Shown in pieces: positions 1 through 12,500 of a stretch of DNA of 64,000 nucleotides. The notes under the pieces were generated by a model that ran no database searches, had not been told where the DNA came from, and saw only the letters and a program-made list of their open reading frames with translations. Each line of letters opens with the position of its first letter. Position 1 is the first letter of the stretch. Both the position numbers and the translations under genes were made by a program. Source of the DNA: Monilinia fructicola (Eukaryota; Ascomycota; Leotiomycetes; Helotiales; Sclerotiniaceae); assembly GCA_008692225.1 (NCBI GenBank), contig VICG01000008.1, positions 2,382,001-2,446,000 of the forward strand. The letters run 5' to 3'.

Positions 1-1022
1 CTTGGTTGGCTATGCAGAAGTGCCAACGATTGAAAATTACTCCAAATAGTGAAAGATCAATGGAACTGGTACATCATTCCAAACCCAATCTGGTTCCCTT
101 ACATAAAGTCTTTAAAGCTTTCATAAATTCCGATCCGCTCCGATTCATTCTAGCTATATGATTGGATCAGAAAGTCTTTGCGGAACACAAAGTTCGATCT
201 GATCCTTTGGACCAACTAGTATGTGATTGCCGCGATAGTACCTGTTAATTCTCCTGAGTTAGCCTGGTTTCTTACCCCATTTTATCCTATTATAGCTAGT
301 GTCCCGTCCAATGCTTATTTAAACTTTCCTCAGTATCCGCAACTTACACGGGAAAAGAGCGGGCTATTCTATTCAGGGCTGACTTGGGTGTCTCAAAGAC
401 CGGGATATATACCGAGACTTCACCACCTTGGTAAAGCTGAGCTATTTCATGGTTATGGGATACATCGATTTGTTCCCCTATATTAAAATCTTGTATGATA
501 GGGATTGTCAACCACTAGAATTTGCAGGTTTTGGATATTTTAACTTCATTAAGAATTCATTAAGAAATCCTTATATAAAAAAGTCTACTATAGGGGTCTA
601 ATCCGATGTGCTCATACCCTTTACATGACTCTTCTGCAGGTACTGCTCAATCCAGGGTCAGTACCGGCAGGAATTAATAAAATTTGTTTCAACGAGATGG
701 GCTGGGTGACATTCGGGGAAAGCCGTTGAAATGATCTGTGGATCATGTCGTGATTCCATCGACTATCATCAACGTTGCTAATTCTTAGCAATCAGGCTAT
801 GTAGGATTGCGTGCGGAGGGTCCGGGTGACTTTGAGAATATCGAGATTACTGAACCTGATGATGACTAGCCCTACAGATTTCCCCGTGCTTTCCTTCTTT
901 CGTGGGGAATATCTATATAAGAGCTTCCTATCCTCCATGATGGCAATCCTTTCCCAACCAGACAACAAGTTCAGAGTCATTCTTTTCCAGTAGACAGTTT
1001 TTGCCTTTGCTTTCACCTCAAG
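1..1022. other. Left-edge stretch, no supportable gene
   Basis: No ATG-initiated frame with protein-like composition is seen. An open stretch at about 223-486 on the plus strand starts only with GTG and resembles no family I know. The last 200 bp before the ATG at 1023 are pyrimidine-rich and probably hold the promoter of the gene that follows; a TATA-like run lies at about 909-916. Confidence 0.5.
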
Positions 1023-2241
1023 ATGCTTCTTTCCACTATCCGAGTCCTTGCTTTGGGCAGCCTACTCGGCACCTCATTTGCTCGAGTCAACAATGTCCCT
1101 ATTGATCACTCAACACTGGATGAACTTTACGCTGCAGCCCTCAAAGAAGATGGAAAATTGGTTGTAGCATCAGGTGGTGATGGTTAGTAAACATTCCCGA
1201 TACTAGATTCATCTTCAATCAGATACATATATTGACGAGCTACAAGCCGGAACTCAAGCCACTGGTGTTAGAACTGGTTGGGCAGCACGATTCCCCAAGA
1301 TCGCCCTTGATTACCAAGTTGACCTCTCAAAATACCACGACAGTCGAATTGATCGAGGATACTGGTCCAACAACCATACCTACGATGTTGCCGTTCTCCA
1401 AACCCTCCATGATTTCCAGCGTTGGAAGGAGGAGGATCGCTTGTTGTTTTACAAGCCCCCAACATTCCTTGATTTGTATGCAGGGGAGACAGATCTCGAT
1501 GGTGCTTTCTTGCCAATCGGCATTTGTAAGTGTTTTCGCTTGCTGTGTTTCTTCTGTGCTAACCTTCCACTTCAGCCAGCTTTGGTAACTTCATCTACGA
1601 TAGCTCCGTTGTATCGGAATCCGATGTTCCAACCAGCTATGCAGACCTTCTAGATCCTAAATGGAAAGGAAAGATTGTAGCCACCTACCCTAACGATGAC
1701 GATGCCATCGCATTCCTCTTCTCCATCATCGTCGAAAAATACGGTTTTGAATGGTTGGACGCATTTGCAGCCCAAGATGTCCAATGGGTCCGCGGAACCG
1801 CCACTCCCGGTTTCGTCATCCGTGACAACCATAACAATGTCACATCAGCTTCCGGCTCGTCGCCATACGGACGAGTTCTCAGCTTCACCGGTTACGCACC
1901 TTCAAATGCAAGCTACATCAAGACTGTGCAACCACCGGCTCCAGAACAGCATTATGGCATGGGCCCAAACTGCTGCAGCCTTCACCACTACCAAGCGACC
2001 AAACACTGCTAAGCTTTTCTTGGCTTGGATAACAAGTGATGCTTACCAAAAGTCTTCTACTTCAGGATCAGTTAGAAAGAGTTTGGATGTTGGTGGAGTG
2101 ACTTACAAGAGCAACACTACGCAGACTAGTCAATTCAGACAATTCATGCAGGACCGCAAGAGAGTTGATTGGTGGAAGTTGCAATTTGAGACTACTTTGG
2201 GAACCGCTCAAGGTGTTAGTCCTTTGGAGTTGTACCCTTAG
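1023..2241 (+). CDS. Secreted ABC-type iron/solute-binding protein homolog, frame broken near the C-terminus
   Basis: Three exons: 1023-1182, 1223-1525 and 1576-2241, joined by introns of 40 and 50 bp with normal GT..AG ends and compatible phase. The product opens with a signal peptide (MLLSTIRVLALGSLLGTSFA) and then reads as the fungal branch of bacterial periplasmic binding proteins (ABC-type Fe3+ transport, SBP type II fold): the segments VDLSKYHDSRID, AVLQTLHDFQRW and YPNDDDAIAF are family signatures. Such proteins are extracellular in fungi and have no permease partner here. One oddity: frame continuity is lost between about 1910 and 1955. The downstream part (MAWAQTAAAF to the stop at 2241) lies one frame over, so one surplus nucleotide or an unrecognised splice must be assumed. 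With that correction the protein is about 365 residues, normal for the family. Family assignment is firm; integrity is not. Confidence 0.8.
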
Positions 2242-4581
2242 ATCGAGGGACAGGGATTCCAATAGTTCTGGATGCAGTCCAGAGAAGTCTTTCCGGTACT
2301 TTTGGGCCGCTTCCGGTTGCTGAGTCCGCGTGATTTCTATTGACTGCCTATTGGGGTTGATTTATGACATCGGTGGCGGCTAGGAAATGTTTGGGTGGAG
2401 AACTGGTGGGCTATTGTACGAACAAAACCGTTACGCTTGTACTTTGCAAGTTATAACTGTATATATATTTATCTTTCTCGCTATATATGTATTCACTACT
2501 ATTAGCTTATTATTTATGCTCTATAAACTCAAAACACGATATTATTTGTATGTCACTATATAGATCCTCTCAGGGATGCGCTGCATTTGTGAAAGAGTAA
2601 GAAAGGAGTAACATTTCTCCCTGACCGTGCTGAAAGTCCATTAGATCATCTCTACTAAGCGAGCTGATAAAGTTGGAATATATTCTTATAGCCCTATTTT
2701 GATAATCATGTGAAAACGATTCATGCACTTGAGTCAGATTTTTAGTAAGCCTTTACATCGGCAGATGACTTCATTTAGCCCCTAAGCTTGTTTCATTAGC
2801 CGAATCAACGTTCTTCCAACATCCTCCTTTCTTGAGTTAATACGCCAGCAGAGGTTTACTACCAATGTAACATCTTCAAGAAACGAATTCTTGTGTCCAT
2901 GTGGGCGAGATTCATTGGCATGTTCGACAGACTTTTTTCCTGAAGTTCTATAGATTAACTTTCACTTGTGAATACTACGCGCCACGCGTGTTCAATCTGT
3001 TTCAGTAATCCTATCTATGTAAGATAAGCAAAATGCATAGCGTTGGGCCAAGAGTAGGGCATACCTAAAATAACGCGGAGTATTTTTTGAGAGTAAATAC
3101 TTTGTTGAATCTTACAAAGTGCCTAGGTAACCTAGGGTAAATATCCTATAATTATACGTTGGATATGGGGAAACTTGTAAGTATATATGTATTATAACAT
3201 ACAACCATGCGTATTTGTATTAATAAACATATTTTTAAACAATTTTCATGTTAGAATTATACTGCTATAATTAAAAAGCTTTTATGTATCCAAATACTTT
3301 AAATAAATCTGTACCCGCTGGATCTGTAGGGTAAAAAATACCTTGTCAAATCTTATAGTTCTAAACTAGAGTAAATAATTTACAAGGCCAAAATATCCGG
3401 GGTTGGGGTATTGTTGCCTATACCTAAAGACGCATTGAATAAAATTCCGCGGTGGAGCTTGCTGCCCTGCACAAATGTGACATTTTCCGGAAAACCAATG
3501 ATTCATTATACATACTACTAATCTATATATCAATAAGTAGCCCACCCACAAATGGACATAATCTAAATAAGTCCCGATTATATTACTATATTCTAGGGCC
3601 CCACCCCAATCCGTTTCGACCAAAATTGAGTCTACTACCATTAAGAAACATTAGCCATACAGTACCATCATTACTGTCTGAACTCCCCAAATAACAAAAG
3701 CCGCGTGGACACTTACTGCGGACCACCGTCCCATCTTGGTTCCATTGCTCTAAGAGGAGGGGGAGGATGCGGTGTCTCGATATAGTACTCCCTCGATTCG
3801 GGCAGTAGGTGGTCCATCCAAGAAACCGGACGTAAGTCTATTCATTGGACGTCCGGCACTCATGTTGCTTCTATAGCTAGTGTGAATGGCGTGAGCGTTA
3901 GTATAAGGGCTGTGGTAGTAGTGTGACATGTTGATATTGCGAGATGGTTATAATCCAGTCTGTATGTTTGGTTTGGTTGTGTGAGCTTAGTTGGTTGAAC
4001 TGGGAGCTATCGTTGTTATGTTTATGGTATATTGCAGTGAAGAGATGGGAGGAGAGATGGGAGGAGAAAGATTGGATGGCTCTTATAGCATCTTAGTGAC
4101 TGCGGTCGGTATCAAAGTTGCAATGATTCAAATTATCATACCCTTTTTCCATTTGATCAAATATTCACATGGCGGTTCTGCAACCACAGCATTATTGTGC
4201 GTAAAATTTCTAATGAGGAAAGCCGATGTTAATGAATCATCAAAAGCAGAGTTCCGGTATGTTGGTGTTTTGACAGGGTATTTCTTTATCTTTATGTGAC
4301 TGTGGACGTGAAATGGAGGAAAAGTAGGGATGAGCTTAAGAGTTTACAAGTAAAATTCACCCTCTATTGAGGCTGGAGCATGACTTGAATCATCATAATG
4401 ACTCCCAATAACACCTTGAAGAATTCCAGTCAATCAAATTAAATGCGTCATAATTCCTGCGAGAAGAGATTGAACATCTATAAAGTCTTCTACTATACTC
4501 GCAAGTATACATGTTAGCTTCAAACTATCAAAGAAGTTTACCGAACATATCTGCTTCGCACACCACCTCACTTTAGTCACG
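2242..4581. other. Intergenic, AT-rich, no gene seen
   Basis: No ATG-started frame looks coding. The stretch at about 3060-3420 is strongly AT-rich with many TATA/ATAAT runs. An open frame at 3991-4299 starts only with TTG and has no recognisable content. Positions 2440-2530 probably carry the 3' end of the upstream transcript. Confidence 0.5.
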
Positions 4582-5305
4582 ATGCATATCTCAATAAACG
4601 TCTTTGCTGAGCCTGGTTCTCAGCAGCAAGACTACCCGATCGTAACTTACAATGATTACTTTCAAGGCAAATGCGTATTACCAAGGCATCGAAAATCCCA
4701 AACGAACGGGTGCAGTGCAGGTTCCAATCAATTTCAGCAGGTACTTCTGGGAAACACACTGGAGTATCCTCAAAGAGCTGGCGCAATGTGGGACCTCAAA
4801 AAGGTCAGAACTCTACCTCCGCCTATGCCCAACTTTGAGCTCAGCTGTGAATTATTGAAAGACCCTGATCCCAAGGTCTTGGGGAGCGAGGCCAACAGTC
4901 TGGAAGATAATGTAGAAGATATCAGTCCCGGTACACCATCAATCCTCAAAGGATTGCCCTTTCCGCCGCCAGTCGTACATGAAGATCCCCCCAGCGTAGA
5001 TTCCATCGACACATTGAAGGACCTCTATGACGAGGATTGGTGGAAAGAAATACTATTGGATACACCAACTGAGACTGATATGTTCTTTCAATCTATCAGC
5101 CCATTTAATGATGTTACTCAAAAACATCCTGGGTGCGAATTCCCCCTTGTTTGAGCCGAGAGTCGAGGAGCAGTGCAATATACAAAACGGCACAGCAACG
5201 CAACCATGGGAAATTATGGATGAGACTACCCCAGGAGCAGAATTGACAGCTCAGAGTCCATGTTATAGCCGAGATGGTGCATTGAGAAGACCATGGGAGC
5301 TTTGA
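4582..5305 (+). CDS. Uncharacterised ORF, possibly a frame-shifted gene remnant
   Basis: I do not recognise this product. An ATG at 4582 opens 190 codons ending at 5154. Its C-terminal two thirds are acidic and proline-rich (for example LYDEDWWKEILLDTPTE). A second frame over 4652-4858 reads as better protein in the overlapping part (AYYQGIENPKRTGAVQVPIN, then YFWETHWSILKEL), and a third piece continues past the stop, at 5110-5305, in that same second frame. The three pieces together look like one gene of about 230 codons whose frame has been broken at least twice, but an intron or pure chance cannot be excluded. Composition changes abruptly at 5306, where the sequence becomes non-coding. No signal peptide or membrane span is obvious. 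Confidence 0.35.
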
Positions 5306-5870
5306 GCCAGGCGCAAGATGAACGTGAAGTCTTGTATTATGCTTAGAGTGTTTGAGTGGAGGGTTTTGGGGTTTGGCGCGCAGTTTAATCATAACGAATC
5401 ATTCTTATTTTGTGTCCTCTTCTATGTGAGATAAATGTGAATGTTGAATCAGCAAGTAATGAAGAGGGATCGAAGTGCAAAATCTTGTGATACATGATAG
5501 TATCGGGGGATAAAGGTGCTGCCCCAGAGAGATCCGTTGAATAGTGTCGCTCGGCCATCGATAATGATCTCATACATATAAAAAGATGAGTGTTACTAGA
5601 AATGGATGATTCATTTGATAAAATCAACGATCCTCACCTACGAGAGAGACTGGAAGGCGACCAGAGCGGCAGGAGGCCCAAAGAGATCCGTGAATCAAAC
5701 ATTGGGAATTGTTTGTGATATACCGGCGTAATCAGTTGAATGCAGCTCAAGATACATATGGTGATCTATTAGTCTGCCCATTAACCTAGCATTGAAGTGG
5801 TTGTAGAATCTTTGATCAGGTGCCTTTCCAAGAAATCCATCCGTTGTCTCCAGAAACCAAAATTACCGAT
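5306..5870. other. Intergenic, nothing recognised
   Basis: Short open frames on both strands only; none has protein-like composition or an intron pattern that links to neighbours. Confidence 0.5.
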
Positions 5871-7595
5871 CTACACAAGAACCGTAATTAAAATCCAATA
5901 AGGACTAATCTGAACCATACATCTGCCACGGCTCATCATAAAAGTTCCGAGATTTTTCCCATGTCTTGTTATGAAGAACTTCTTGCTCGCCATACGTCCA
6001 AAGATCGATTCCTGAACTTTGTAAGAGCTCAAGCCACCGCACCGAAGTATTCTTCGCATGGGCCAATGTTTGATCTTTGATATTGAAGTCTATTGTGGCT
6101 TGACATGGACCAGGGATTGCAACGCGAGAAAAAGCGCAAGTAGTTGATGCTTTAATTATTATGAGCAGATGATTGCATCCGTAGTTATTCAAGTTATGCA
6201 TGCAAATGCCGTCGTAAATAGCTTCCTGGAGCAGTGATTCTCATGGCTTTAGCCTAGAGTTGAAGCGGACACCGGGGAAATTTACGATGTTTAGAATTGT
6301 AAAGTTACAATACCATGTATGGAATCCCTCTATCATATGTTCATCATCAATGCGATATTGGCCTGAAGCTCGTGACCACCAATGAACGGAATTATCAGGC
6401 TTGAGACAGGGACCAAGCGCAATAAGCCAGGTTCCTAGAAGCAATCTGTATTCTTTCTGTAAAAGTCATCTCTCCCGAGCGAAATTGTTTGATGACGAAG
6501 GAGGTTGAGCACGCTCTCGGGACCAAACGTATTGGTCAGAATCCTGGTGACACCTACAAGTTCCATATTTGCTTCTGCTCCAAGAAGAGTTCTTATCACG
6601 TCAATTTGTTCAAGTTTTAACCTCAAAGATATTACAGCGGATTCCTGAGCGATGGGAGAGTGCGGGGTTTCCATCTCGGTGCTTTCATTGCAACTTGGAA
6701 ATTGGCACTTTCAGAGAGCAATAGTAAACACAGATCAATGTTGCCTCACGATGCTGCAATCTAAGAAGGCAGTGGCAATATCAATTGAAGATAATAAACC
6801 AGCAATTGCACGCAATGGAGTAACTCCTCGCAAGAAAGATGGGTTGTAGCAACATCGGACTCTTTGACGGAGCCTGTGAAAGGCATCCCGTGGAAACGAC
6901 CGTTGAAAAAGCCTGTATGGTTTCCTAACATTTGATGTACCTTATAAATGTCTCCTTTCAGGAAGCAAGTGAGAAGATCCGAGTAAGCACCTAGAGCACG
7001 ATGAGTTTCAATATTGAAATTCCACTGTGAAGTTGAAAGATCGTTCATTTTACATTAACTGCCAGGCTCTGATTGAACGCCGCGTTAGAGGGTGGTACAT
7101 AACTTCCACCTTGCGGATTTTCTTTCTTTTAAAGCTCTCTTCGCGGGTTCGGCACTTGCTCGACACAAGAAGAAACTCAGAGGAAGTCGGGGAATGATAT
7201 CCGTCTAAGGAATCAGCGGAAGTATGCGATATCATCCGGCGCATTCTGAATGTGGTCCCAATAATTCTTCAGCTCGCTACTAGAAGTAAGATTGCTTGCT
7301 AATTGAGCGGCACTAATGCCGCTAGTAACAGCAACATACAATTCGGCCTTCTTAGTTGTTAGGATGAATTTTATGAAGGAGGGGGGAAATTGGATCTCCA
7401 CGAGTTAGATGGTGTTTGCAGAATGCAGCCTCGTGAAGTAGTGCTGACGAACATGTAGCTGTGTGTTGCATAGTAAACACGTGCCACAGATTTTTTTGCC
7501 CCGTGTCTCACACCCAGTAAACTTGTTATTATTCTTCGATAAAAATAGTTCACAGCTTTTTCCCAGCATCCAAAACCGTGTTGCTCATCGAACAA
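5871..7595 (-). pseudogene. Decayed ankyrin-repeat protein gene
   Basis: Reading the minus strand from about 7595 down, successive pieces in different frames match the layout of a fungal ankyrin-repeat protein family known to me from filamentous ascomycetes. First come LGVRHGAKKSVARVYYATHS and FPPSFIKFILTTKKAELYVA (7213-7595), then an ankyrin-like stretch containing GVTPLRAIAGLLSSIDIATA (near 6750-6840). A second repeat-like stretch follows at 6435-6674 (LEQIDVIRTLLGAEANMEL). The tail WLELLQSSGIDLWTYGEQE (5905-6120) is typical of the C-terminal region of these proteins. At least five stop codons or frame changes separate the pieces, far more than splicing can explain, and no complete repeat array survives. 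It is therefore called a pseudogene. Exact ends are uncertain. Confidence 0.65.
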
Positions 7596-7759
7596 GATCC
7601 GTCGCGTAAAATCACTCGACGGATGTATTAATTATCATTTCTCCGATGTAGCATACACAAGCAATTCATGATATAATATCATGAATTCCTTTTACATTAT
7701 CTATAATTGCATGATTATCCTCGCCGCAAACACTCCTTATCTATACTGAAACTGCTCAA

Positions 7760-9544
7760 TCACATCTTCCCTACCCAAGAACGAACATCTCTCGATAACC
7801 TCTGTTTCACCAGCTGTCCGTTAGCTCCATCACTCCCAACTTTACTCATCCCCTCATTGCCACCTCCAATCACAAATAGTTCTCCTTCTCCTCCACCGTG
7901 AGGCCATGAAGTTGTCCATCCGGTAACGAACCATTGATTTTCGATGGATGTCATATTTGTTCAACGAGATCCACGAGAGAGGCAAGCTATGAGCTAATGC
8001 ATAATCACTTGGGGTAGGATTAAATGTGTACCAGGGAGCTCAAGGTCTGTGATGTTGAAGAGATCGATTTATTGAAGAGGTATGGAAGTTCGCTAGTTGG
8101 AGGATTCCAAAACCGGGCAACTCAGTAGCATCGATGTAAGAGCCGAGAATCGTTTGATTCAAGGCGTACTATAGGTCGGTGGATTCGTGGTATTATACTT
8201 CTTGGCCATAGCTTGAGTAAACAAGAAAGAAGGACATGTGATGATGATATCCCGGAAAATTTGGGCTGTACGGTAGAATTCGGCGCTTAGATTTGCGGTT
8301 ACATTAGCCTGGAATTCTCCGATCGGGTAAAGATCTAGAAGTTGATCGAATGTGGGTTCCTTGAGCTCTTTGTAGATTATGGAGAGGAAATCCTTTGTGT
8401 GTTCGCGGTTTGAATGGTAGTCCATACATAGAGGGTGGCATCGTCTTCGGTCCAGCCAGCTATCACAGGCACTTTGGCAAATTTGCCTCGTGCGAGGAGT
8501 TTCCGATGCTTTCAACGGAAGGAAATCCTGGTCAACTGTTGGAAGGTAGATGTCTCCATCGTTGTTGCTGTAGCTCACAACTTGTTGGTCCACAGCGAGA
8601 TTGAGAAGCGTATCCATGGAGAGAGATCTCAGGCAGTCAATAGCAGCCTGAGATTGGTCATCTGTCGTATTGCATCCAGCTAAAGCTACAACTCCAGCGG
8701 TGGAGTTAAAGCTGAGGTTGGAAGCCATCGTTGGCTCGAGTGCAGTACTTTCCATTACCGCTGATTGGAAGGGTACAGGCTTTGAGCCTCCGTAAGCAAG
8801 AATTTGCATTCCCACGCTCAAACCTCCCGATGATTGTCCAAAGATTGTCACCCTGTCTTTGTCGCCGCCAAAAGCTTCAATGTTCTTCTGAATCCATTTC
8901 AAGAGCCAATCTCTGGTCCTTTAGACCCACATTGAGAGATTTGTTGGGCCTCAGAGCTTCGGAAGCTGCGAAGCCGAAAATGTTTAGACGATAGTTCATT
9001 CCAACGTAGATAACAGGTTCTCCGGCTTCGACGGACGCATGGATAAGTCCATCAGGCGCAGCCGTACGTTCGTTGACAGTACCAGTAAAATATCCACCTG
9101 GAATCATCAGCTTTATTTCAAGAAGGGATTTTTAGAACCTTACCTCCATATATGTAAAACCATTACCGGCAATTTTGAGCCCGCCTTCGCCCATGATGGT
9201 TTGGCAACATTAAGTTCAAACAGTCTTCAGAGATATATGTAGTGTTGGTCTGGAACAAAAATCCCCATCCCGGTGGTTGAGGGCAAGATGGCCCCTCAAC
9301 AGTAGCATTATAATGGTAACCGCGTGGAGGGATGAAAGCTTGGGGAGTGCAAATCTTCCTTTACCACTCGTATCTAAACCATACCGATATTCTTGAATGT
9401 TTCAACTCCAGTGCTAGTGGTGATTCCCGTGTATGCAACATTTGCCTTTCTGTCTACGACAGCACATGATTTGGCGTTGGCATGTTGAGTCAGTACTGAT
9501 GAGATCAGCAAATATGCTGTCGAGCTCAAAGACGAAAAGTGCAT
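7760..9544 (-). pseudogene. Type-B carboxylesterase/lipase gene with many frameshifts
   Basis: The minus strand encodes all landmarks of a secreted type-B carboxylesterase (alpha/beta hydrolase). There is a signal peptide from ATG 9544 (MHFSSLSSTAYLLISSVLTQ), then SEDCLNL, VMVYIYGG, YVGMNYRLNIFGFAASEA, the nucleophile elbow GQSSGGLSVGMQIL near 8820-8850, FNPTPSDYAL, and the C-terminal GEGELFVIGGGNEG near 7870. An intron (GTAAGG..CAG) at roughly 9105-9150 is still recognisable. The frame is lost repeatedly: after the proline-rich motif near 9340, near 9205, near 9155, at the codon pair before WIQKNIEAFGG near 8895, near 8500, again after YHSNRE near 8410, and near 8165. Most changes are one base in short A, T or C runs. 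The catalytic Ser motif is intact, so decay looks recent. Sequencing error alone would need an extreme local rate. Confidence 0.85.
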
Positions 9545-12500
9545 TTTGAGGACGAACTGTACAAAGAGGAATATTGAGAGGTATGATCTAGAACAATTTT
9601 TCAAGAGCATCAACTCCATATTATGTACAATTCTTTCTCGGAGAATTTCATGAAAATCTATTTGTCCACTTTGTCCAATTCGCCTATTTAGCTAAGATCT
9701 GCGAATCTCTTCCAATGGAGTTGGTAAGTATGGAGCTGTCAACTCCACCATAAATTCAAGTTAAATTGGCCTCAAAGCTTTACCCTTCAACACTTCCATC
9801 CATTGTAGGCAAAATCTCAGAGCTATAAGCCAAATAAAGCGTATAGAGTATTCGGATTTCTTTTTTCACCTCCCACCTGCTCGACCGAACACTAAGTCCA
9901 TCATAATTGAGAGCCAAATCTTCATGAACCTCTAACACTACGGCGCTGCCCCTTTTTCACATTGAACTACAATAGTAGTCCGAAGTAAAACTTCCAGCTT
10001 GACCCATCTCATCTGATAAGATTACAAAATTTTAAGCATGGGTACCCCGCAAGCCCACCTATGATACCCTCACTCGGCAGCTTAAGCCTGTAATCTTATC
10101 TGATCGGACCTTGCCGCCCTAGACTAGATGGTACAGTACTCTGTACGCAGGTTCTATTGGGAATCATGGTAGAGTCACCGAAGTATCTCCAGTAGTAGCT
10201 CTAACAACTTCCATTCTCAACGACACCTATCCTTGGCATGAAATTTTGTGTCGTCGAGGTCTGGAGCTGGAAGTTCGTAATCGACTCGACCGGGTATTGT
10301 TGCATACTCTGTACGTACTATGAGATCTCTGAATTGGAATATGTATTCCCGTCTTTAAGGGTCCAATTCAATCGCCACTAATAAGACGTACCAAGAATAT
10401 GTTTAGTCAACGCAAAACTCGGTCAAAGGATAAGCGATAAATTTTGGTAGGATTGTATAACCCTTTAACCCTACCCCTAAAAAAACGTTAAAATCTGAAT
10501 CGATGAATACAAAATTTGACGAGTAGATTTTATCATTGATTTAGATTTTGTGATAGGTCAAGGGTAAAAACTGATTACTGTATTTTACTCGAGTCGGGTA
10601 GATTACAGTACGTTATCCAAAAATTGCCAAACGACCCAAATTTGGCTTGACCAAAGGATTTTTGGCCATTAAGGTGACGCCTGCCATGGAGAATCCATCA
10701 TTCCATGTTTCTTGAAGGGGCCCCGGAGGAGAGTGAGGTTGATAGAGAGACTAGGATGAAATGAGAATGACTCCGTGTATCTCTTTGTAATGCCATAATT
10801 GAGTTCATCGTTAAGCCGAAATTTTCCAACTCTCTTCCGAAAAATGGGGATGCAATGCACGGCTTGGTTCGTATCAGGCCTTTCAATGATAAGTTAAAGT
10901 TTTTATCAATAATCCGGTTGAAAGATAATTTTGTATGAGTGATTAAAACAAAACTTACCTCAATCTACCGAATGGGAGAGGAATGTAGGAGGGCACTCGG
11001 TGGAAGTGCTTTCAAGTTGCCACTGTATTTCATTCGTGATGTATCTCCTTACTCTGTACATGCGCCGGTATTGACTTGCCTATTGAGCAGGAGCACGTAA
11101 CCTGGTGATTGAGGCGACTCTTTGTGGCCTAACGGTAATGAAGATCTCGAGTAAGCACGATGATCACAATAACTCTATTACCGAGGTGAAAATTTACATT
11201 CATGTTGAAGTCAATTTGGCGATTGACTTTGACATTTACGGTATAAATATCGTGGTTAAGATATCCAGTTGATTGACATATGAACACGGAATATCATGTC
11301 AGCTCTTGAAAATGATATGAATATTGATGAGAGAGCTTGCCGTGCCGGAATGATTGTTTTCCCGAGTACCTATTTCACAGCCATTAAGCTCTCGAATCTC
11401 ACCAGCGGAAGTTGTAGTACTTGTGTGGTATCTTTTTGGAAGTCCCAAAAGGACTCCATGCTCGCAATCTTACAAGAAACAATTCGGTAGAGATGCCGTC
11501 AGCCAGACGTTGCGGAATTCCGGTCACTGTTCGCCATGATTTACAAAGAAGCCGAATTTTCATTGGCCAACTCGGCAGTTCGACGTCTATAAATTCATCA
11601 GCAAACCAGACATTCGAAGACAATCCGTGGATTGGTAAAAACATTTCGACGATAGTTACATCGATGTTGTGATAAAAAATGTTTTTGTCTTCGTTGAGCT
11701 ATAGATTCGGCATGATAGTTGTCCTGGTCCTTGATAAGCAAGCGGTTGTTCACAAGAATCTGTCCCCAGTTCAGTAGTTACGTAGATTTAATACAAGTTT
11801 GATATACCTTCATCATTACCCAACCAAAAACCGTCATCATAGCCAAAAACAAGAGTCGTATTAGGTGTAACCGGCACTCAAGTACCACTTCATCTTCCCT
11901 CCATCAGATCGGATGTGCTAACATGATTTCATGGCGGTGCCGTTGCTCCGAAATTTCTCTCACTGGGATGAAAAATCCTGATACTCGTAATACCACCTTG
12001 TCAGCAGCTTAAGCTGTTTCAGGTCAAAGCATCGAACTTGGAAGTTTCAACCTCAACAATCCATTTTCACCCCTTTCGGTATTTTCCAGTATCGGAGTAA
12101 TCTTGGCGGTCGCCGATTTTTTGGAAACCTTTCTTTGGCAAATACACGAAGCTTTTCGATAATGGAGACATGGCTACGGGCAAATATGAATGGCCGATCG
12201 ATGTATATATGCTGCTAAGAGAGGGTAACTATTGAGATCAAATCGAAATGCCATTGGCCATGTTCTCAGTATAGCTGAAAACACATGCAAAGCGAATGGG
12301 GCTTTCAAATGGTAGACTGTAGCTTATGTCGAAAGAAAAGAGAGAAGGTATAAAAAGGAAGGGATATCAGATCACCGAGTGAGAACTTGAGAGACATGCA
12401 AGAGTTCGCTCATCTTGAGGATGGTAGCACTGATGGGGGAAAAGAAAAAAAGGGAAAGGTTAATTATAATTAGCAAACAGCCAGATGGGTGGGGTGGAGA

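Noticed and set aside
223..486. 87-codon open frame at the left edge
   Set aside because: GTG start only and no recognisable content; a chance frame cannot be excluded.
3991..4299. 102-codon open frame
   Set aside because: TTG start and no coherent domain; surrounded by clearly non-coding AT-rich DNA.
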